From positions 1-6,749 of the forward strand of contig JBBRGB010000196.1 in assembly GCA_038241095.1 (NCBI GenBank): DNA of 6,749 nt. Reading direction: 5' to 3'. Positions 1-5,043 of the stretch are shown here, piece by piece. Every line of letters begins with the position of its first letter. Within the stretch, counting starts at the first letter, position 1. Below the pieces are notes generated by a model, which made no database searches, was not told where the DNA came from, and saw nothing but the letters and a program-made list of their open reading frames with translations. The stretch is from JBBDMX01 sp038241095. Its GTDB lineage: Bacteria; Planctomycetota; Phycisphaerae; Phycisphaerales; Phycisphaeraceae. The translations under genes were made by a program, and so were the position numbers.

Positions 1-96
1 GAGCACCTTCTGGCCAAGGGTTTTGTCGATCGCGTGGTGCATCGCCACGACCTCCGCAGCGAAATAAGCCGCTTCATCGATTACGCCAACAAGTAA
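1..96 (+). CDS. accD: Acetyl-CoA carboxylase carboxyltransferase subunit beta, C-terminal end (partial)
   Basis: This is the last 31 codons of a gene that begins before the window, ending at TAA (94-96). The visible tail contains E-H-L-L-A-K-G-F-V-D followed by VVHRHDLR and a short helical end. This matches the conserved C-terminus of AccD, where a phrase of the type 'E-x-L-x-x-G-x-[IV]-D-x-[IV]-V-x-R-x-x-[LM]-R' closes the carboxyltransferase domain. AccD pairs with AccA to transfer the carboxyl group from biotin to acetyl-CoA, giving malonyl-CoA for fatty-acid synthesis in the cytoplasm. The N-terminal zinc finger and catalytic core lie outside the window. The next gene starts 35 bp downstream on the same strand, so co-transcription is possible. 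The call rests on this short tail alone; another crotonase-fold carboxyltransferase is the main alternative. Confidence 0.8.
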   Translation, partial: EHLLAKGFVDRVVHRHDLRSEISRFIDYANK

Positions 97-131
97 GCCC
101 GCCTCTGCCCTAAACCGGAAATACGAACACG

Positions 132-1436
132 ATGACACGAACGAATCCGAAACAGTCGTTGCTACACGCTTGCGCAAGCCTCAAGCCCCAAGCCTCAAGC
201 CTCCCTTCGCGTCTTGGTATCTTGGCATTCATCTTGCTAGCGGTTGTTTTCTCGCTGTCCGTACAAGCCGCCGTCGCTCCGCAGTTGCGCGAGTTTTCCA
301 GCCGGGCTTACAGCGTTCACACCAATCTCAGCGCCGATGAAGTGCGGGAGTTCGCCGCCCACATGGACAGCGTGTTCGCCGAGTATCAGCGGCGTTTCGC
401 GGGCTTCAACCGTCGCAACCGCGAGCCGATCGCCATGTACCTGCTGCGTTCGCAGGAGGACTATCAGGCTTTCATGGCCCAAGCGGGGTTGGACGCCAAG
501 AACTCCGGGGGCATGTTCTTTGTTCAGCCGCGCATTTCCGGCTTGGCGACGTGGACGGCCGACCGCGGCCGCAAGCAAACTTTCGAGGTGCTCCAACACG
601 AGGGCTTCCACCAGTTCGCCTTCGCCTACCTCGGCCCCGATCTGCCCGTCTGGCTCAACGAAGGGCTGGCGCAGTATTTCGAGGATGGGTTTCTCACCGA
701 GCAGGGGCGGATGGTGCTGGGCATGGTCAACTATTTCCGCCTGCTGCATGTGCGCAAGGCGCTGGGCAAAGAGGGGAAGACCGTGGCGTTCGGTTTCGAG
801 GAAATCATCGAAATGACTGGCGACCGCTGGAACAACATTCTCGCCACCGATGCCAAACGGGCCTCGTTGTTGTACGACCAGGCATGGTCGATCACTTACT
901 TTCTGATTCATGGCGACGATGGCCGATACAAGCCCGCTTTTGAGCGTTTTCTGGTGATGCTGGCCAAGGGGCAGCCGGTCAAAAGCGCCTTTGGCAAGGC
1001 CTTTGGCAGCGAGGACACCGAGCCGTTCCGCAAGCGTTGGGAGGAGTGGGTTCGCACCGCCAAGGCCGACCCGCTGACGGTGACGGTGCTGCGCATGGAG
1101 TTGCTGGGTCAGGCGATGGCGTTCATGCGGGAAAAGAAGATGGAGATTCCCCGGTCGCTGCCCGAACTGCGCGGGGTGTTGAAGGGCATGAGATTCAAAG
1201 CCAGTCGCAGCGTCAACGGCGTGACGGTGGAGTTCGATGCCACCGATGACCAAGCCTATCGCTACCCGCTCAATGAAAAAGGCGATCAAACCGCCGAGTT
1301 CGAGTTGACTCTCCCCACCCCTGGCAACGCCGGCTCACCCCCTGAAATCACCGCCCCCGGCGCCAGCTACCGCCCCCGCCTGACTTGGACCCGCGACGGC
1401 GAGGAGAAATGGGTCGCGGAAGTGGTATACCGCTGA
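132..1436 (+). CDS. Exported gluzincin-type metallopeptidase (DUF1570 / peptidase MA-like)
   Basis: Residues about 28-46 form a hydrophobic stretch after a basic residue (R27) and end in a VQAA-type signal-peptidase-like site, so the protein is probably secreted or lipid-anchored outside the cytoplasm. The zinc site is HEGFH at residues 156-160 (H156, catalytic E157, H160), followed 16 residues later by LNEGLAQYFE, with E177 as the likely third zinc ligand. This HExxH plus downstream N-E-G arrangement is the hallmark of DUF1570 and peptidase-MA-like gluzincins, which are common in Planctomycetes. Substrate is unknown. Residues about 320-434 form a C-terminal region I do not recognise. ATG 132 is preceded by GGAAA at 117-121 (10-nt spacing), a weak ribosome-binding site. 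The N-terminal 27 residues are unusual because four 7-nt repeats encode part of them; TTG 222 is a weaker alternative start that would lose R27. Confidence 0.85.
   Translation: MTRTNPKQSLLHACASLKPQASSLPSRLGILAFILLAVVFSLSVQAAVAPQLREFSSRAYSVHTNLSADEVREFAAHMDSVFAEYQRRFAGFNRRNREPIAMYLLRSQEDYQAFMAQAGLDAKNSGGMFFVQPRISGLATWTADRGRKQTFEVLQHEGFHQFAFAYLGPDLPVWLNEGLAQYFEDGFLTEQGRMVLGMVNYFRLLHVRKALGKEGKTVAFGFEEIIEMTGDRWNNILATDAKRASLLYDQAWSITYFLIHGDDGRYKPAFERFLVMLAKGQPVKSAFGKAFGSEDTEPFRKRWEEWVRTAKADPLTVTVLRMELLGQAMAFMREKKMEIPRSLPELRGVLKGMRFKASRSVNGVTVEFDATDDQAYRYPLNEKGDQTAEFELTLPTPGNAGSPPEITAPGASYRPRLTWTRDGEEKWVAEVVYR
175..202 (+). repeat. Four tandem heptamers (CAAGCCY) inside the peptidase leader
   Basis: Copies lie at 175-181 (CAAGCCT), 182-188 (CAAGCCC), 189-195 (CAAGCCT) and 196-202 (CAAGCCT). 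They are read in rotating frames and encode part of the region ahead of the hydrophobic signal segment. A perfect 12-bp palindrome (GCTTGCGCAAGC, 168-179) overlaps the first copy. A unit of 7 nt is not a multiple of three, so gain or loss of one copy would shift the frame relative to ATG 132. Confidence 0.85.
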
Positions 1437-1580
1437 GGTTGAGGCATGGGAACCTTCGCACGGGCATGAATGGCGGGTGTTATTTGATTGCTCTCACCTC
1501 GCCTTGGCGCAGAGGCACACAGTCCCCGCAACGGGATGCCGTGTGGAACTGGGAACCCGGTACGTTGGTTGGGGCCGCAA
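1437..1580. other. Convergent intergenic region, 144 bp, without a clear terminator
   Basis: This gap lies between the peptidase stop and the sulfatase stop, which face each other. I see no strong hairpin followed by a T-run on either strand. The best structures are a 4-bp stem (CCCG 1525-1528 / CGGG 1532-1535) and the imperfect palindrome within 1491-1520. The segment does not extend either protein convincingly. It may be made largely of decayed dispersed repeat. Confidence 0.5.
1491..1520. repeat. Possible remnant of a dispersed intergenic repeat
   Basis: The plus strand reads CTCTCACCTCGCCTTGGCGC and continues AGAGGCACAC. The centre CGCC-TT-GGCG is a small palindrome, flanked by CCTC and GAGG in imperfect symmetry. 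The wording resembles a 'CTCTGCGCCTTGGCGTGAG'-type repeat that I recall as scattered between genes in many bacterial genomes. That match is from memory and is not verified by any search. Confidence 0.35.
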
Positions 1581-3095
1581 TTAGGCCTTGGCTTCGGCCG
1601 GGAGGAAACGGGCGTATTTTTTCTTCAGGGCGGCGGCACCATCGGCGCGGCCAGTGGCTTCCAGTCGCTTGAGGTACTCCGGCAGCGGGGAGTGTCCGGG
1701 GCAGTGCTTGGCGTGCGCCGGGCCACCCTCACGCACCACGGTCCAAAGCGGATCGACCACATCGTTGCCCGTCAATGCCATTTTTTCCATCTGCGCCGCG
1801 TGCCATCGCTCCAGCCGCCAAGCGCCCTCGTGGCACACCGCCGGGTTGGCCGCGGCGATGTCGTTCTGTTCATAGGGGTCGGCCTCGACGTCAAAGAGCA
1901 TCTCAGCCGGGAAAAGGTGGAACCCGTCGTGGTACGTCCGCATGTAGAGCCACTTGCCCCAACGCGCCGAACGCTGGCAGACGTGGCAACACTGGCTGAT
2001 GATGAGGTCTTCGCGCTTGACCTCCTGGCCCACGGCCTTGCCCGCGACGGTGGAGGCGTAGCTTTGGCCGTCCCACACCGGCTGCCGCTTGGCACCCAAG
2101 AGATCGACGAGCGTGGGGGCCCAGTCCAAGTTGTAGTGCAGTTCCGAATCGACCTTGCCTGCCTTGCCGCCGGGCCACTTGATGATCATGGGGATGCGGC
2201 AGGTACCCAGGTCGGCCGTGCCGTGCTCGCTGTAGATGCCCAGTTCACCCATGTTTTCGCCGTGGTCGGCGCTGATGATGATGGCGGTCTCATCGTAAAC
2301 GCCGGCCTTTTTGAGCTGCGCCACGACGTAGGCGACTTGGTCATCGACGTACTTGACGCCGGTGTCGTAGCCGTCGATCCATTTTTTCATGGCCGCCCGA
2401 CTATCGAGGGTTTCGGTTTCGCGGGGGAACTTTTCGGGGTTGCCGGGCTTGTACATGCCCAGGTCTTGCGACGAGTGTGGGCCGGTCTTTTTCTGATGCT
2501 TGGCGATGAGTTTTTCGTCATCGAGCCAGGCGGGCGGCGGATCGTTGGCAAACGGCTCGCCGTATTCATCAGGCACGCGGAAAGGTGTGTGCGGGTCCCA
2601 GAAGTTCACATGGAGATACCAGTTGTCTTGGTCCAGATGATCCGCCAACCATTTTTTGAGGACGGGCTCGACGTGATGTGCCGATTCAAAGCCGTTCTGT
2701 CCCGTGTTGTGGATTTCATTGAAGCCGGCGTAGAACCAGTGGGCGGCGTGGCGCTGGCCGAAAGGGGAGATCATGGCGGTATGGATGCCCAGCTTCTGAA
2801 GCTGGAAGGCTAGACCCTGATCGACGTACATGTCGCGGAAGCCGCGGTCAGCGCCTTCGATTTTAATTTGCGCCGCCGTGCCGCAGTGGCCCACCACGCC
2901 GGTGTGGATGCCGAAGCGCCCGGAGTAGAAAGCGGTCCGCGAGGGCAGGCAAGGGGCGTCGCTGGCAAAGACGTTTTCGCAGCGCACGCCGTCGGCGGCA
3001 ATGGCGTCCATGGACGGGCTGGTGTTTCGGTGGTAGCCGTAGCACCCCAAGTGATCGGGCCGACAGGAATCGATGTCAATGTAAACGATGCGCAT
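1581..3095 (-). CDS. Sulfatase-like hydrolase (formylglycine type), no signal peptide
   Basis: This 504-aa member of the alkaline-phosphatase/sulfatase superfamily hydrolyses sulfate esters. The N-terminus VYIDIDSCRPDHLGCYGY carries the metal-binding aspartates D7 and D9. C49-L-P-S-R53, followed by TAFYSGRF, is the sulfatase signature, and C49 would be oxidised to formylglycine. Further active-site elements are DPHTPF (167-172), SADHGENMGE (276-285, with D277 and H278), H291, and IKWPGG (305-310). FDVEADPYEQND (401-412) is typical of the C-terminal subdomain. Start ATG 3095 has GAGG at 3104-3101, 5 nt away. The protein starts directly at the catalytic core with no leader and holds many cysteines, including C-C-x-x-C at 369-373, so it is probably cytoplasmic. 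Substrate cannot be read from sequence. No formylglycine-generating enzyme or anSME gene is visible nearby. It follows glyQS by 94 bp on the same strand. Confidence 0.92.
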   Translation of the reverse strand: MRIVYIDIDSCRPDHLGCYGYHRNTSPSMDAIAADGVRCENVFASDAPCLPSRTAFYSGRFGIHTGVVGHCGTAAQIKIEGADRGFRDMYVDQGLAFQLQKLGIHTAMISPFGQRHAAHWFYAGFNEIHNTGQNGFESAHHVEPVLKKWLADHLDQDNWYLHVNFWDPHTPFRVPDEYGEPFANDPPPAWLDDEKLIAKHQKKTGPHSSQDLGMYKPGNPEKFPRETETLDSRAAMKKWIDGYDTGVKYVDDQVAYVVAQLKKAGVYDETAIIISADHGENMGELGIYSEHGTADLGTCRIPMIIKWPGGKAGKVDSELHYNLDWAPTLVDLLGAKRQPVWDGQSYASTVAGKAVGQEVKREDLIISQCCHVCQRSARWGKWLYMRTYHDGFHLFPAEMLFDVEADPYEQNDIAAANPAVCHEGAWRLERWHAAQMEKMALTGNDVVDPLWTVVREGGPAHAKHCPGHSPLPEYLKRLEATGRADGAAALKKKYARFLPAEAKA

Positions 3096-3100
3096 GGGAG

Positions 3101-3104
3101 CCTC
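3101..3104 (-). promoter_or_regulatory. Shine-Dalgarno site of the sulfatase
   Basis: GAGG on the minus strand (CCTC on plus) sits 5 nt before ATG 3095. This supports the start at MRIVYIDID and argues against any signal-peptide extension upstream. Confidence 0.7.
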
Positions 3105-3166
3105 GATGGATAAAAAAGCCGGAGAGGGCAGAATAATGCGTCACGCGCCAACCTTCAAGCTGCCAT

Positions 3167-3181
3167 CCCAGCGCTGCTGGG
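3167..3181. repeat. Short hairpin between glyQS and the sulfatase gene
   Basis: CCCAGC (3167-3172) and GCTGGG (3176-3181) form a perfect 6-bp stem with a 3-nt loop, 8 nt past the glyQS stop on the minus strand. No T-run follows, so a classical intrinsic terminator is not supported. It could be a processing or attenuation hairpin in the 94-bp gap, or a relict palindromic repeat: the arms match the inner six bases of the arms of the palindrome at 6016-6036. Confidence 0.5.
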
Positions 3182-3189
3182 TCCGAATG

Positions 3190-4878
3190 TCACGCCCCGA
3201 GCTTTTCCGCCAGAAACGCGCCGACCTTGTCCAGCGCGACCCGCTCGCCCTGTTGCAGGGTGTCGCGGTCACGCACCGTCACGGTCTGATCCGTCAGCGT
3301 TTGGCCATCGATGGTGAAGCAGTAAGGCGTGCCGGCCTCGTCCATGCGGGCGTAACGCTTGCCAATGGACTGCTTGGGGTCGAACTCCACGGCATACTTC
3401 TCCCGCAACTCGCGGTAGAGCTTTTCGCCCACCTCCGGCATGCCGTCCTTGGCCACCAGGGGGAAAATGCCCGCCTTGATCGGCGCCATGCGGGGGTGGA
3501 ACTTCATCACCACACCGCTGGGTCGGCTCTTGTCTTCGGTGTAAGCCTCGCACAAGATCGCCAAGGTCCCGCGATCCGCCCCGGCCGATGGCTCGATGAC
3601 GTGCGGGAAATACTTGCTCTTGGCCGCGATCTCTTCCTTGGGCAACCCTTGCGCCTGAAGCTTGACCTGCAACTCCTGATCGAAGTATTTGAGCTTGTCG
3701 CCCAGGCCCGAGTGCTCGGCATGTTGCCGGAGGTCGAAGTCGGTGCGATGCGCCACGCCCTCAAGTTCGCCGAAGCCGGGGTCGGTGAAGGGGAAGCGGT
3801 ATTCGATGTCGGACGTGCCGGCCCCTTCCTTGGCGTAGTGCGAAAGCTCGTCGCTGTCATGCTCTCGCAACTGCAAATTGTCTCCCGTCAGCCCAATGGA
3901 CTTCCACCAGTTGTAGCGGGCATCACGCCAGAAGGTGTACCACTGCTTGGCGCTGTCGGGCCGAATGAAAAACTCAATCTCCATCTGCTCAAACTCGCGT
4001 GAGCGGAAGGTGAAGTTGCGGGGTGTGACCTCGTTGCGGAAGGCCTTGCCGATCTGGGCGATCCCGAAGGGCACCTTGACCCGAGAGGTGTCGGTTACGT
4101 TCTTGAAGTTGGCGAAGATGCCTTGGGCCGTCTCAGGCCGAAGATAAACCTTGCTCTCGTCGGTCTTATCCAGCCCCGCGTGTGACTCGAACATCAGAGT
4201 GAACGGTTTGGCCTCGCCCAAGGGGCCACCGCAGCGCGGGCAAGGCTCCTGCAGGCCCGTGGCGTGCAACTGCTCTGTGGCCAGGTGGCGCACCACCTCC
4301 ATGAGCTCCGGTGGGGCGTCGGGTTGTCCGTTGACGCGCGTGGCCAAAAAGCTCAGAGTTACTTCGGGGTTCCGCACCAGCGCCAGATTCGGGGCCAATT
4401 TCTTGCCCTTGCCTCTGGACCACTTCATGAGCCGCGGTGTGTCGATTCCACCGACGACAGGTGTAAATTCCTGCAGAAGTGAATTGAACCAATCGCTCGA
4501 CTGCGCCAGGATATCCCATAGTTGGTCGGCCCGCACAAAATGGCCGCAGCCCGGGCATTTGCGGGTCGGATCGGCGAACGTGCCAACATGCCCGCTGGCG
4601 ACCCAGACTTTGGGGTTCATGATGATGGTGCAGTCCAAGCCGACCATGTCGATGAAGCCGCCGTCGGGGCCTTGGGCTGGGGCACGGACGATGTCGTGCC
4701 ACCAGGCTTCCTTGAGGTTGCGTTTGAGTTCGACGCCCAGCGGGCCGTAGTCCCAGAAGCCGTTGATCCCGCCGTAGATTTCCGAGGATTGGAAGATGAA
4801 ACCGCGACGGCGGCAGAGGGCGACGATGGCGTCCATGCTCTTGGGGGTGGCGACGGCGGCGGGGGTCGATTCGCTCAT
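3190..4878 (-). CDS. glyQS: Glycyl-tRNA synthetase, single-chain dimeric class II type
   Basis: This 562-aa enzyme charges tRNA-Gly with glycine in the cytoplasm. Recognisable GlyRS blocks are RRRGFIFQSSEIYGGINGFWDYGPLG (24-48) and ESHAGLDKTDESKVYLRPETAQGIF (231-255). These are followed by class II motif 2 around GKAFRNEVTPRNFTFRSREFEQMEIEFF (277-304, with R281), AHRTDFDLRQH (376-386), and motif 3 at GADRGTLAILCEAY (433-446, with R436). The anticodon-binding domain starts near HPRMAPIKAGIFPL (461-474). C108-x2-C111 and C213-x2-C216 form a probable zinc site. The roughly 100 residues between the two cysteine pairs are longer than I expect for this family. ATG 4878 is chosen because AAGG lies 8 nt upstream and the family homology starts just after it. 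The frame is open to 5100, but that extension shows no family features. The separate alpha/beta tetrameric form is excluded by architecture. Confidence 0.97.
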   Translation of the reverse strand: MSESTPAAVATPKSMDAIVALCRRRGFIFQSSEIYGGINGFWDYGPLGVELKRNLKEAWWHDIVRAPAQGPDGGFIDMVGLDCTIIMNPKVWVASGHVGTFADPTRKCPGCGHFVRADQLWDILAQSSDWFNSLLQEFTPVVGGIDTPRLMKWSRGKGKKLAPNLALVRNPEVTLSFLATRVNGQPDAPPELMEVVRHLATEQLHATGLQEPCPRCGGPLGEAKPFTLMFESHAGLDKTDESKVYLRPETAQGIFANFKNVTDTSRVKVPFGIAQIGKAFRNEVTPRNFTFRSREFEQMEIEFFIRPDSAKQWYTFWRDARYNWWKSIGLTGDNLQLREHDSDELSHYAKEGAGTSDIEYRFPFTDPGFGELEGVAHRTDFDLRQHAEHSGLGDKLKYFDQELQVKLQAQGLPKEEIAAKSKYFPHVIEPSAGADRGTLAILCEAYTEDKSRPSGVVMKFHPRMAPIKAGIFPLVAKDGMPEVGEKLYRELREKYAVEFDPKQSIGKRYARMDEAGTPYCFTIDGQTLTDQTVTVRDRDTLQQGERVALDKVGAFLAEKLGA

Positions 4879-4886
4879 GATTCGGA

Positions 4887-4890
4887 CCTT
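4887..4890 (-). promoter_or_regulatory. Shine-Dalgarno site deciding the glyQS start
   Basis: AAGG on the minus strand (CCTT on plus) lies 8 nt ahead of ATG 4878. The in-frame upstream ATG at 4917 has only a weak GGTG-like sequence. This favours 4878. Confidence 0.65.
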
Positions 4891-4942
4891 GTAGCAGGGT
4901 TGATTCGAGTCCTCCATCGTAACACAGGCACCCCAAAGCTCC

Positions 4943-4974
4943 TCGGCGCTTAACTGCGGGTGGGATTGCGCCGA
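4943..4974. repeat. Inverted repeat in the divergent promoter region
   Basis: The arms TCGGCGC and GCGCCGA are perfect 7-bp complements separated by 18 nt. The location, about 65-95 bp upstream of the glyQS start, fits either an operator or a 5' leader hairpin. A chance match is quite possible at this GC content. Confidence 0.4.
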
Positions 4975-5043
4975 TGGTAACGGTTGTGACGCCGCGCCCG
5001 GCCAGGATTGCCGGCAACGCCCGTCAACGCGGAAACCGCAGCC

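Larger units (their letters stand above)
4879..5043. promoter_or_regulatory. Divergent intergenic region between glyQS and the GT9 gene
   Basis: These 165 bp must hold the promoters for glyQS (leftward) and probably for the GT9 operon (rightward). I could not identify a convincing -35/-10 pair on either strand, and there is no T-box-like leader. The one clear structure is an inverted repeat, TCGGCGC (4943-4949) / GCGCCGA (4968-4974), a 7-bp stem with an 18-nt loop. It could be an operator or a leader hairpin of the glyQS transcript. Confidence 0.45.

Noticed and set aside
237..1289. Minus-strand open frame (350 codons) opposite the peptidase
   Set aside because: It is rich in His, Leu and Gln with no motif, as expected for the complement of a GC-rich gene, while the plus strand carries a clear HExxH site and signal peptide.
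1488..2813. Long plus-strand open frame (441 codons) opposite the sulfatase
   Set aside because: It is antisense to a gene with a complete sulfatase active site. The translation shows no family features, and long antisense frames are expected at this GC content.
3088..4002. Plus-strand open frame (304 codons) opposite glyQS
   Set aside because: It overlaps the catalytic and anticodon-binding parts of glyQS antisense and has no recognisable domain; treated as a shadow.
4879..4980. T-box riboswitch in front of glyQS
   Set aside because: No T-box consensus or terminator/antiterminator arrangement is visible, and such leaders are mainly found in Gram-positive bacteria.
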